Assembly: GCA_016342595.1 (NCBI GenBank)
Contig: JAEINY010000015.1
Location: forward strand, 1 to 46,617
DNA: 46,617 nucleotides
Origin: Marinilabiliaceae bacterium
Lineage (GTDB): Bacteria; Bacteroidota; Bacteroidia; Bacteroidales; Marinilabiliaceae
Direction of reading: 5' to 3'
Shown here: positions 21,155 through 29,278 of the stretch, piece by piece
How the letters are laid out: each line of letters opens with the position of its first letter
Position numbering within the stretch: the stretch's first letter is position 1
Made by a program: the position numbers and the translations under genes
The notes under the pieces: generated by a model
What the model saw: the letters and a program-made list of their open reading frames with translations, nothing else
What the model was told of the DNA's origin: nothing
The model's database searches: none

Positions 21155-22696
21155 ATGAAACGTATGAAAAAAATAGTCGGATATATCATGGTCTTTAGTC
21201 TGTTGTGTACAACAGGATGTGAAGACTTTTTGGAACGGGAACCAGTGAGTATTACTTACCCCAATGTGTACTGGGTGAACCAGAGTAATGCGGATCAGGC
21301 CCTGGCCGGTGCCTATGGTCTGTTTAAATATGCGATTAGCGGGCAGGCCAATTTCATCTATTGGGGCGAGATTACCGGGATGACATTTATGAGAAGCAGA
21401 AACTGGATATGTAATTATATCCAGAATAGCGGTAACTATGTTCTCGCATACAGGGATGGGTCCCGTAACTGGAAAGATTTATATCGGGCTGCCAACTGGG
21501 CCAACACCATTGAGCTTTATGTGAATGATATGCCTGATGAGGTCTTCTCCTCTGTAGAAGATAAGAACCGGATTATTGGAGAAGCTGCTTTTATTAGGGC
21601 AATATCCTACTTCTACTTGACACGCTTATGGGGCGATGTACCTATCGTTGAAGAATCAATTGAGACTTCAGACCAGTTAATTACTGAGGATGGTTATATT
21701 GTTCGTATTCCAAGGTCAAGTGAAAAGGAAGTTCTGGACTATACATTAGAAGCCGTGGATAAAGCCATCAGTCTGTTGGATTATTCTACTCCGGAAGATT
21801 CCAAATGGGCCATTACTGCCAATAAAGCGAGTGCAGAAGCCCTGAAGGCCCATGTTACATTGTGGTATGCCAGCAGGGATAACGACAACAATGAAATGAT
21901 GCAGAAATGTATCAATGCAGCCACTTCAGTAATCAATAATAGTAATGCAGAATTGATTGACTATGTTGTTGAAGGTGCAGATGGAGTTGAGGACATGTGC
22001 AAGGGACAATCGAAAACGGGACTCTTCGAGATCAATTTTAACGCCGGCATGAACGAATCCTTTAGAATGTCTAGCGGTGACGATCGTCATATGGGGCTAA
22101 CACAGAATTATCCTGTGTTTAAAAATTATAATGGCAGTGGTCCTCTAATTGATCCTGAGTACTATGGGAAAGAGTTCATGACTGCAGATCCTGATCGGGA
22201 TAATGATGTGAGAAAGGAGCATTTCTTTTATTTGTATGATAATCCAGATGACTCATTCATCTCGAAATACCAATACCAATCGGCCGATCCCAATTCGGAA
22301 GACCCGTATGCACAGTTTACGGAATCAAATATCCTGATATTCCGATTAGCCGACATGTACCTGTTGAGGGCTGAAGCCAATGCAAAATTGGGTAATGATG
22401 GACCGGCAGTTGCTGATATGAACATTATCAGAAGTAAAGCGAGTGTTCCTGCCTATACCGGTGCTACTGACCGAGCCAGTTTGATGAAAGCCATTTTTGA
22501 TGAGCGGGCCATTGAATTTGTCGGTGAAGCTCAAGGTGGATTTGATCGGATCCGCATGGATTATTATTACGAAGGTGTACCCTGGATGAATCAGAACAGG
22601 ATTAGCAAAAAAGGCTATTTCTGGCCCATACACCCATCTGTTATCTCTGTTAATCCATCCATCGTTCAAACAGAATACTGGCGTGGTAAATTGTAA
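21155..22696 (+). CDS. susD: SusD/RagB-type glycan-binding lipoprotein (first locus)
   Basis: The protein has 513 residues. A lipoprotein signal ends at LLCTTGC, so Cys22 is the lipidated residue and the protein is on the outer membrane surface. The N-terminal EDFLEREPVSITYPNVYW segment, the central IIGEAAFIRAISYFYLTRLWGDVPIV tetratricopeptide block, and the ILIFRLADMYLLRAEANAKLG and DERAIEFVGEAQGGFDRIR C-terminal blocks are standard SusD features. It forms a lid over the SusC barrel and captures the ligand. It starts 12 bp after susC and is followed 24 bp later by the FAS1 lipoprotein gene. Confidence 0.95.
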   Translation: MKRMKKIVGYIMVFSLLCTTGCEDFLEREPVSITYPNVYWVNQSNADQALAGAYGLFKYAISGQANFIYWGEITGMTFMRSRNWICNYIQNSGNYVLAYRDGSRNWKDLYRAANWANTIELYVNDMPDEVFSSVEDKNRIIGEAAFIRAISYFYLTRLWGDVPIVEESIETSDQLITEDGYIVRIPRSSEKEVLDYTLEAVDKAISLLDYSTPEDSKWAITANKASAEALKAHVTLWYASRDNDNNEMMQKCINAATSVINNSNAELIDYVVEGADGVEDMCKGQSKTGLFEINFNAGMNESFRMSSGDDRHMGLTQNYPVFKNYNGSGPLIDPEYYGKEFMTADPDRDNDVRKEHFFYLYDNPDDSFISKYQYQSADPNSEDPYAQFTESNILIFRLADMYLLRAEANAKLGNDGPAVADMNIIRSKASVPAYTGATDRASLMKAIFDERAIEFVGEAQGGFDRIRMDYYYEGVPWMNQNRISKKGYFWPIHPSVISVNPSIVQTEYWRGKL

Positions 22697-22720
22697 TATA
22701 AACCTGGAAAAATTAGTAAT

Positions 22721-23383
22721 ATGAAAAAAATAATATTGATTGTAGCTGTTGTTCTGGGCATCATCTCTTGCGAGCAAGATGATTATCTAATTGATGGTGG
22801 AGTGAGTGATGGCAATGTGGGAACAACAACGTTTGAATTTCTAAAATCACACCATCAATTGGATTCGCTGGCTCTTTTGATAGAGAGAGGTGGATTTGTG
22901 GATGAAGTGAATGGCGCAACAACCCTTTTTGCACCTAATAATCTTTCTATTAAAAATTATATAAATAAGATTTTGGCTGAAATGCGCAAACTCGATCCTG
23001 AAGCTGAATTTACCTTTGATGATATACCGGTGGATACATTAACCAAGCATCTAGGTAGCTATATTTTTACTGAGAAAATAAGGCGCGAAGACATGACAAA
23101 AGAAGGAACGGTTTATACAGCGATTAATGGCGATGAAAGGAAAATTACCTTGGAACCTTACTTAAATGAAAGTGACGATATAAGCTATAGTGACAACTTA
23201 AGTACACCTCCTGAGTATGTGTATTATTCCTATAAAGGAGGGGCAGATTGGGATGATTGGGATGCTTTCGGAGACGACACTAAAGTGGATGTTAGAACTT
23301 CCAACCTGATTTCTACCAATGGAGTGATTCATGTCCTGCAAGGATCCCATACGCTCTTTAATTACAACCCGGATAACAATTAG
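22721..23383 (+). CDS. Fasciclin (FAS1) domain lipoprotein
   Basis: The protein has 220 residues with a lipoprotein signal (VVLGIISCEQDD, Cys17). The body matches a FAS1 domain: FEFLKSHHQLDSLALLIERGGFVDEV, then TTLFAPNNLSIKNYI, and a closing GVIHVLQGSHTLF. FAS1 domains mediate adhesion or ligand binding. In Bacteroidota they are often encoded right after SusD, where they are thought to be surface glycan-binding accessories. It is in line with susC and susD. Ligand and exact role are unknown. Confidence 0.82.
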   Translation: MKKIILIVAVVLGIISCEQDDYLIDGGVSDGNVGTTTFEFLKSHHQLDSLALLIERGGFVDEVNGATTLFAPNNLSIKNYINKILAEMRKLDPEAEFTFDDIPVDTLTKHLGSYIFTEKIRREDMTKEGTVYTAINGDERKITLEPYLNESDDISYSDNLSTPPEYVYYSYKGGADWDDWDAFGDDTKVDVRTSNLISTNGVIHVLQGSHTLFNYNPDNN

Positions 23384-23501
23384 AATCTATTGTTATACAG
23401 TGAATAATGTTAAATATTTTGATGTGGATTATCTAAAAGTCGACGAGCTAAGCCCTTTGATATTAAAGTGGATAGATCACATAGTATTAAAAAGAATGAA
23501 T

Positions 23502-24590
23502 ATGAAAAAAATAATAAGTTTTGTAATATTTATGGCGGTTATCACCTCCTGTGTCCCACCTGAAGTTGGATACATTAGTGATAATATCCATGCGTTGGAG
23601 GATACAGTCTTTGTTCCCAGGGGAGTATTTATGACATCAGCCGCGCCTGCTGCTGAAGGGTCTACTTATCCTATGAAATGGGAAATAACTTCCGTTACCG
23701 ATGATGCCGGTAATCCGACAGATGACTTGTTTGATGAATATGAGATATTGATTTGGAAGGAGTCTTTTAATCCGGATACAGATACAACGCTGGCATTGGT
23801 TGAGGCTAAGCTTGAATTGGCTGATAAACCTTCTTTGCTAATAAATGATGTAAGTGGAGAGATGGCTTTCACTCAGGCAAGTAAGTTTGTTACTGATAAT
23901 GATATTTACAAAGTGAATGTGAATGTGGCAAACGTAAGGGGTGAGCGTCAATTGGATGATTTTGTAATAGTAAAATTGCAGGATTTTCAGCCGGTTGAAT
24001 TCCCTGCTGAAATGAGAGATAGGATCAACCTGGTAAAAAATGATGGTGGCCTAAAAGCACTTTATACTTCGGTTATTACGAATGGTGACGATGATGACGT
24101 ACCCAGCGTGTTGGATGGAACACATCCTTACATAACCGTTATAAAAACAAGTGATGAACCTGCTCAGGGTGTTAAGGTAAGAATGGTTATCGCTGATAGC
24201 TATGATGTGCCTTTTAGTCCTGAAAAAGTTTTGTTTTATCCTTCAGGATCTGGTTATCTTCAGAATTTTCATGACAATTCAGTTGAAACAGTGAATGACG
24301 CTACCAGCACAACCTTTTCACTTCCAGCACCTCCATTCCCTCAATATGGCAGGAACTATTCAGGAACCAGTTCTTACCTGATGTATTATATTACGTCCAG
24401 AGATGCATTTACTGTTGATAAAGAGGCATATGAGGCCGCAAATGGAGTGCATGACTGGACGCAATACCAAACAGATCCGCTTACTGGTGAAGTACTTTGT
24501 CAGGCTTATATTCGTTGGGGAATAAAAATTAATGATTCTGGTACCTGGGAGATAAAAATGAAGATCCCTTACAGTAAAAAAATAGAGTAG
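23502..24590 (+). CDS. Surface lipoprotein, DUF5007-like
   Basis: The protein has 362 residues from ATG 23502 (ATG 23496 is an alternative two codons earlier). A lipoprotein signal ends at VITSC. The frame is open back to 23331, but that overlaps the FAS1 gene and would destroy the signal peptide. The sequence starts VPPEVGYISDNIHALED and later has a WEIKMKIPYSKKIE end. From memory this resembles DUF5007 proteins, which sit behind SusCD and FAS1 genes. It is probably a surface glycan-binding protein. Domain name is tentative; lipoprotein status is well supported. Confidence 0.7.
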   Translation: MKKIISFVIFMAVITSCVPPEVGYISDNIHALEDTVFVPRGVFMTSAAPAAEGSTYPMKWEITSVTDDAGNPTDDLFDEYEILIWKESFNPDTDTTLALVEAKLELADKPSLLINDVSGEMAFTQASKFVTDNDIYKVNVNVANVRGERQLDDFVIVKLQDFQPVEFPAEMRDRINLVKNDGGLKALYTSVITNGDDDDVPSVLDGTHPYITVIKTSDEPAQGVKVRMVIADSYDVPFSPEKVLFYPSGSGYLQNFHDNSVETVNDATSTTFSLPAPPFPQYGRNYSGTSSYLMYYITSRDAFTVDKEAYEAANGVHDWTQYQTDPLTGEVLCQAYIRWGIKINDSGTWEIKMKIPYSKKIE

Positions 24591-24636
24591 GGAAATAAGT
24601 TTTTAAAGAACATTTTAAACTAACTCTAAGATAATT

Positions 24637-24685
24637 AATCAACAGGTTTTTTTCTACATATACAAGAAGAAACCTGTTGATTTTA
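24637..24685 (+). terminator. Terminator ending the first SusCD operon
   Basis: AATCAACAGGTTT (24637-24649) pairs perfectly with AAACCTGTTGATT (24670-24682), followed by TTA. The 20-nt loop starts with T residues. It lies 47 bp past the stop of the DUF5007-like gene. Confidence 0.8.
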
Positions 24686-24848
24686 TTCAGTTACTTGTGT
24701 GTTTTTGGATGGATATGAAAAGGTGAAAAGCAGGTAGCTCATGAATACCTCTATGGAGAATATCCAGAGTATTGAGATTATCAGGCGATGTTTTTAGAGA
24801 TCAATCAATTCAGATATAATTCCAATTGAAAAGTATAATTCTACGCTA

Positions 24849-26189
24849 ATGAAACTAAGGAAAAAGCTCAACTACTTGATAGTTATACTAATTTTAGGCA
24901 CGACGTTTGCTATTGCGCAACGCAGACAAGAGCAACCTGATGAAGATGGCACAAAGCAAACTCCTTCGCGCATAGAAGTCATCACACCAATTCATAAGAA
25001 TGAATTTAGAAATGCAGATTGTCCGCAGCGTGTTCAGGGAGGGAATCCGAGAACACTAAATGACTATCTTTTATTCGATGGAGCCATGGATGGTAACCGG
25101 CAGGTCGATCCGCAAATAGCCATTGGCGGAGGATATGTCTTTCACGGAACGAATTCAGGACTGACAATTTACGATAAAGAAGGTAATTATATTGATGGCG
25201 TTTCGCAAAAATGCTTCAATAATGGGATCGATCCGAAAATATTCTTTGATTCACATAACCAGGTGTTTGGTTTTGATTTATGGGTGTATTGGGATAGCCT
25301 GAAAGTGAAACCGGTAAACGTTGCTATTTCAGAAACCAATAACCCACTTGGTGCCTGGAATATCTATCCAGTTCCTGCTCCCGGTGGCGTAGATGGAGGT
25401 GGAATTGGTTACAGTAAAAAATGGATTGGTTACTCTTTTCCTGGCGGAAAAGAACAAACTTTTGTGATGAAAATGAGTGAGGTTAAGTCTGGTCGACCTG
25501 CAACTGCCTACCACTTTAAAGGAAGCCTGGGACACCCTGTATTTACCCAGGATGAGGTTGAAGATCTTTACTTTTTTAAAATAAAAGGAGATAATTTTAT
25601 TATTACACGTGTTACTGAGGGTGACAATGGATCTCCTGTATGTGAACAAGTAAGTTCAAAAAAACATGGATTGAAGTATATTCATCATCCACCCAAATCA
25701 CCTCAGAGGAATACGGAACAAGTAACTTCTTCGGGTGATCGTAATCCTAAAAACCTGGTGCTGCAAAGTGGTTGTATTTGGTTTTCACAAGCGGTTAATT
25801 GCGAAGGTCGGTCCGCTGTTCAATGGCACCAGATGAAATTAGATGGCACCATTGTACAAACTGGATTAATAAGTAGTAAGAATTCCAATTACATACAAAC
25901 AACCATAGCCGTAAACAAAAACAATGATGTACTGGTGGGATTTCAGGAAACCAATGCGGATATGTATATTTCTCCACGAATGGCTTATCGTTATGCTGAT
26001 GATACGCCAGGCCAGTTAAGGGAAATTGTGAAGTTGGGTGAAGGCAAAGGAGCTACCAATGGAGTCGCCTGGGGAGACTATAGCGGCAGTGCTATCGATG
26101 GTGACAACTTCACTGATTTATGGACCATTCAAAGTATAGCTAACAGAGAAGGAAAAGGGGAAACGGTCATTGTGAAGGTGCCGTTTTAG
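24849..26189 (+). CDS. Secreted protein of unknown function, probable beta-propeller
   Basis: The protein has 446 residues with a clear signal peptide (YLIVILILGTTFAIAQ). I do not recognise a named family. The body has short repeating blade-like segments: DPQIAIGGGYVFHGTNSGLTIYD, FDSHNQVFGFDLWVYWDS, then WIGYSFPGG, LYFFKIKGDNFIITRV, and finally GVAWGDYSGSAIDGDNFTDLW. This pattern, with repeated aromatic/Gly-Asp motifs, suggests a sialidase-like or YVTN-type propeller. No catalytic residues can be assigned. It has its own terminator on either side, so it is probably a single-gene unit, but its place behind an enzyme-free SusCD set makes it a candidate glycan-active protein. Confidence 0.6.
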   Translation: MKLRKKLNYLIVILILGTTFAIAQRRQEQPDEDGTKQTPSRIEVITPIHKNEFRNADCPQRVQGGNPRTLNDYLLFDGAMDGNRQVDPQIAIGGGYVFHGTNSGLTIYDKEGNYIDGVSQKCFNNGIDPKIFFDSHNQVFGFDLWVYWDSLKVKPVNVAISETNNPLGAWNIYPVPAPGGVDGGGIGYSKKWIGYSFPGGKEQTFVMKMSEVKSGRPATAYHFKGSLGHPVFTQDEVEDLYFFKIKGDNFIITRVTEGDNGSPVCEQVSSKKHGLKYIHHPPKSPQRNTEQVTSSGDRNPKNLVLQSGCIWFSQAVNCEGRSAVQWHQMKLDGTIVQTGLISSKNSNYIQTTIAVNKNNDVLVGFQETNADMYISPRMAYRYADDTPGQLREIVKLGEGKGATNGVAWGDYSGSAIDGDNFTDLWTIQSIANREGKGETVIVKVPF

Positions 26190-26263
26190 TTATAAGTAAT
26201 GAGAATGTGTGCTCGAAAATAGTTGGATATGGCTGATAAAATATAGTGGATTTTGTAATATAT

Positions 26264-26295
26264 CGCACGGGTTTATTAGCTCGTGCGTTTTTTTT
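26264..26295 (+). terminator. Terminator after the unknown secreted protein
   Basis: CGCACG (26264-26269) pairs with CGTGCG (26282-26287), then eight T residues. It follows the stop codon by about 75 bp. Confidence 0.85.
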
Positions 26296-26923
26296 GCGTT
26301 GTGTTAAGTGGTTAATATTAAGATGAGTTTCCTGTTGAGTCTTTGCTTGTGTTTTTTAACTTTAAGATAGCCCCTGCAAACACCAATACCCCCCTTCCGA
26401 ACCCCAACTATTCGTTACCAAGTGATTAAGGGCATAAAAAAAGAGTCAGTTTTTGGCATAAATAGTTTAAAAATCTACCATAGTCACTCTGTTTTTGACT
26501 CTTTTTTAGTCGGGTGAGTCAAAAATAGGGTTGGCCTTGTCAGTTTTTGGGAGAAATTCCTCCCTTTTTCTGACAAGATGGAATGAAATTTTGATTGATG
26601 AGGATTAAAATAAGGAGATCATCGAAGCAAAAAGGCTCAATTGAGGGCCTATTAAAGAGAAACTGGAGATACATTGGGTGGTCTTCGAAGAAAAAAAACA
26701 GAAAGCCGCAGTTCTGGAGCATCGAATTTGGAGCAAAAAGAGTAGTGTTTGGACCTTTTTAGGAAACAGGTGTCAGTTTTTTGAATAAAAACGACAGCAG
26801 ATGAGACCTGTTTAGAGCAGATAACGTCAAGATCTGTTTATGAACCGCGAATTTTGCTAATTAAACGAATGAAGAACGATGTGTCAGATATTAAAAATTA
26901 GAATAATTGGTTGAATTGGCGGT
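26296..26923. other. Gene-free spacer with nested palindromes
   Basis: No convincing gene is visible on either strand in these 630 bp. The visible structure is palindromic. AAAAAAGAGTCA (26437-26448) pairs with TGACTCTTTTTT (26496-26507), a two-way terminator-like element. CTTGTCAG (26536-26543) pairs with CTGACAAG (26570-26577), with an inner GGGAG / CTCCC. The stretch 26590-26790 is broken by stops in every frame and may be an old gene remnant that I cannot identify. Confidence 0.5.
26856..26871 (+). repeat. Left imperfect direct repeat flanking the GxxExxY gene
   Basis: GCTAATTAAACGAATG here matches GCTAATTACGCGAATG at 27372-27387 in 14 of 16 positions. The pair brackets the GxxExxY gene and its flanks. 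Confidence 0.5.
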
Positions 26924-27325
26924 TTAAGTTTCTTTTACGATTCGCTTGTAGACGAGTGAGGTTTCACCAAAATTAATCAATAAACCCAATTTACTACCTG
27001 TAGCTTTTAAGTAATTAAATATTTGAGCGACATGTATAGAATCGATTTCTCTTGTCGCTTTTAGTTCAAGAATTATTTTATCAAAACATATAAAATCAGC
27101 AACATATACAGTTTTGAGAGAAGTTCCTTTGTAGCTGATAATAAGAGGGACTTCTCTTTGAAAAGGGATATTTCTTATTATAAACTCTAGTTTAAGAGCT
27201 TCTTGATATGCTTTTTCCAAAAATCCGCATCCTAATTCCCGATGTACAGCCATCGCTGCTCCAATTATTTTGTAGGCTTCTTCTTTATATATTAATTCCT
27301 GTTTCTGATTGAGTAGGTTGGGCAT
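26924..27325 (-). CDS. GxxExxY family protein
   Basis: The protein has 133 residues and carries the family signature GFLEKAY (GxxExxY) within GAAMAVHRELGCGFLEKAYQ. It also has ADFICFDKIILELKA, which looks like the D-(x)n-E-x-K core of PD-(D/E)XK nuclease-fold proteins. Function in cells is not established. Members are widespread in Bacteroidota and other bacteria, often as solitary genes in variable places. Here imperfect direct repeats (26856-26871 and 27372-27387) flank the gene. It has no operon partner. Confidence 0.85.
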   Translation of the reverse strand: MPNLLNQKQELIYKEEAYKIIGAAMAVHRELGCGFLEKAYQEALKLEFIIRNIPFQREVPLIISYKGTSLKTVYVADFICFDKIILELKATREIDSIHVAQIFNYLKATGSKLGLLINFGETSLVYKRIVKET

Positions 27326-27371
27326 AAGAATTTGTGTTTTTCTGCGGGTAAATAAGTGACCCGCTTTTTTA

Positions 27372-27387
27372 GCTAATTACGCGAATG
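27372..27387 (+). repeat. Right imperfect direct repeat flanking the GxxExxY gene
   Basis: This is the partner of 26856-26871. A hairpin GCGGGT / ACCCGC (27344-27364) followed by six T residues on the plus strand lies just inside it. Confidence 0.5.
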
Positions 27388-27481
27388 GATTTTTTGGGGG
27401 AATCCTTTTATTATTTTGTTGAATTCGACCAATTAGCGGTTTTAACATTTTTCTCTATTTATAGTTAATATGTAGAGGCTC

Positions 27482-27510
27482 AAAGAAAAATCCGGGGCCT
27501 GTACCGGATT
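27482..27510 (-). terminator. Terminator of the conserved small protein gene
   Basis: On the minus strand AATCCGG and CCGGATT (27489-27495 with 27504-27510) form a 7-bp stem followed by TTTCTTTG. It lies 15 bp after the stop codon at 27525. Confidence 0.7.
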
Positions 27511-27524
27511 AAATTTGGTAGTGA

Positions 27525-27998
27525 TTAGTTGTCTTCAGGTTGACGGCGCCGGCCACTACCCGGGAATCGCGCCTTTAGGTCATCATAAATTTCTTTGGCA
27601 CCCGGCACATTATTCTTAGCCGCCATCTTGGTGTTGTTATAGAATAATAGTGAATGATTATAAGCTTCACTACCGGCTAACATGGTGGTGTCATCCACCT
27701 GACTCAGTAATAGGGTCAGGATATCTTTGACCGGGAGTAATCCGGTGGCATCCGCCACATCAATGTCATAATCTTCCTGAGATGTAAAGGAAGGCCGCAG
27801 TTCCGGATGTTGACGGCTGTAGTCATTGGAGTTGACCACAAACGTCAGGGTTTTGTCACCCATCTTGGGAATGGTACGTCGTTGATCTTTCGTTAGGGTT
27901 GTTAAATACGGTTTCAGCGTATCGTTTACCTCCTTTAATTTCGTCAATACTTCATCTAATGTTTCATTAGGGATTTGTAAGTCATGATCGTTTTTCAT
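27525..27998 (-). CDS. Conserved Bacteroidota protein of unknown function
   Basis: The protein has 157 residues, no signal peptide and no membrane segment, so it is cytoplasmic. It is largely helical and acidic, with KMGDKTLTFV, DDTTMLAGSEAYNHSLLFYN and PGAKEIYDDLKARFPG. I recall similar uncharacterised proteins in many Bacteroidota, with a conserved MLAGSEAY segment followed by a PGA(K)xIYDDL end. No function can be given. It is divergent from the ECF sigma gene that starts at 28241. Confidence 0.7.
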   Translation of the reverse strand: MKNDHDLQIPNETLDEVLTKLKEVNDTLKPYLTTLTKDQRRTIPKMGDKTLTFVVNSNDYSRQHPELRPSFTSQEDYDIDVADATGLLPVKDILTLLLSQVDDTTMLAGSEAYNHSLLFYNNTKMAAKNNVPGAKEIYDDLKARFPGSGRRRQPEDN

Positions 27999-28240
27999 CT
28001 TTATAATTTTTTATGTGATTTAATGGGGCGGAATTATCCTGATCATAAAGGTATACAGGCCGATGGTGAGGATGATCCGCTTCCTTTAGCTAATAGTAAG
28101 TTAGGAATATTTTAGCGGATAATAGATCTTACATTTTTTATTTTGATGAAAGCCTGATTTTTTTTTTTGCTCTATGGTGTAGTGTATACCACGAGCTTAT
28201 CTGTTATCTTTGAAACGCAGATTGAAACGACTCCAGGAAA
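27999..28240. promoter_or_regulatory. Divergent intergenic region before the second ECF sigma gene
   Basis: A 242-bp spacer separates divergent genes, so it must hold promoters for both. It includes a long T tract near 28158-28168. I cannot place specific promoter boxes. Confidence 0.3.
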
Positions 28241-28843
28241 TTGACACCATCAAATACTGACATAATCATCAATACGGATTTGATCCGGCAGGGGAATCAC
28301 ATTGAATTTGCCCGCTTGGTCGATTTATATTCCCATGATCTGTTTTTATTTGCCAAAGGTATTGTCGCACATACCCAGTTATCAGAGGAAATAGTGAGTG
28401 ATGTGTTCATCAAAATCTGGGAAAATCGCTCCGAGCTGTTGGCGATTGAATACCTTAAGAGTTACCTCTATACGGCGGTGCGTAACCAAGCTGTTTCGGC
28501 TTTACGAAGACGGAAAAAGGACACCATTAGCCTGGAAGATATTCAGGATTACCATTACGAACCGGTAGCAGCGCATGAAGATTCGATCATTGATCAGGAA
28601 ATATTGGAACAGATCAACAGAGCCATCGAATACTTACCGGCTAAAACAAAAATGGTGTTCTCCCTGGCCAAAATTCAAGGATTGAAATACAAAGAGATTG
28701 CTCAATTGCTGGATATTAAAGTGAAAACAGTGGATTACCATGTAGCTGCCGCCGTCGAAAAAATTTGCCAATCCATGGGTCTTAAAGGGAAACAGTCGAA
28801 AGCAGATGTACAAAAGATGCTGTTGCTGCTGTTTGGTATCTGA
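28241..28843 (+). CDS. ECF-type RNA polymerase sigma factor (second locus)
   Basis: The protein has 200 residues. Region 2 is at about 20-90 (FARLVDLYSHDLFLFAKGIV, EEIVSDVFIKIWENR). Region 4 is at about 130-180 with KIQGLKYKEIAQLLDIKVKTVDYH. The frame has no ATG at its front. TTG 28241, preceded by CAGGAAA as a possible ribosome site, is the best start. It is the sigma partner of the FecR encoded at 29279, though a 435-bp gap separates them, much longer than the 76 bp in the first locus. Confidence 0.87.
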   Translation: MTPSNTDIIINTDLIRQGNHIEFARLVDLYSHDLFLFAKGIVAHTQLSEEIVSDVFIKIWENRSELLAIEYLKSYLYTAVRNQAVSALRRRKKDTISLEDIQDYHYEPVAAHEDSIIDQEILEQINRAIEYLPAKTKMVFSLAKIQGLKYKEIAQLLDIKVKTVDYHVAAAVEKICQSMGLKGKQSKADVQKMLLLLFGI

Positions 28844-29278
28844 TCGTTGAATACTGCTACTTATATGAACTGATTTTTACATTATTCGCACCCTTATCAG
28901 GTCAACACTGATTAATACTCTCTTGTAGAATTGACCTAACAAATTTCAATTTACTGAACCTTTTTATCCATCTCAAGTCCTTCATTCCATCTAATGGCCA
29001 TCATTAAATGACTTCAGAAAACCACATCAGGCCTGTAGGGGTAGTTAAAGAGGTGTGCAAAATTCATTTCCCAATGGTGTTGAATTGAGTTGACAGCTCC
29101 CATACTTTTCATCTGCCAATAAATCCATAACAATTTCAGTGTACCATCGCAAATAATATCTCGACAGCAAATAGTAGATATCCAGGGTGATAGTTGCTAT
29201 TGTGTCAAGGATTGAAGAAAAAAGTAAAAAAAACTTAAAAACTCACTGGGGATTTTCTTTTTCTTGGCGTCATAGTAT
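28844..29278. other. Long spacer between ECF sigma and fecR (second locus)
   Basis: No gene is convincing in these 435 bp. A GTAGGGGTA at about 29035-29043 resembles the G-run box before the first fecR. A second G run, GGGG at 29248-29251 followed by CGTC at 29268-29271, sits immediately upstream of fecR. On the minus strand a frame from about 29225 to the stop at 29045 stays open for about 60 codons but has no good start and no recognisable family. Confidence 0.4.

Noticed and set aside
22346-22777. Minus-strand frame of 143 codons at the susD end
   Set aside because: It is antisense to the conserved SusD C-terminus and crosses into the next gene.
23331-23501. DUF5007-like gene starting at 23331, overlapping the FAS1 gene
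   Set aside because: The extra 57 residues have no lipoprotein character, while a clean lipoprotein signal begins at 23502.
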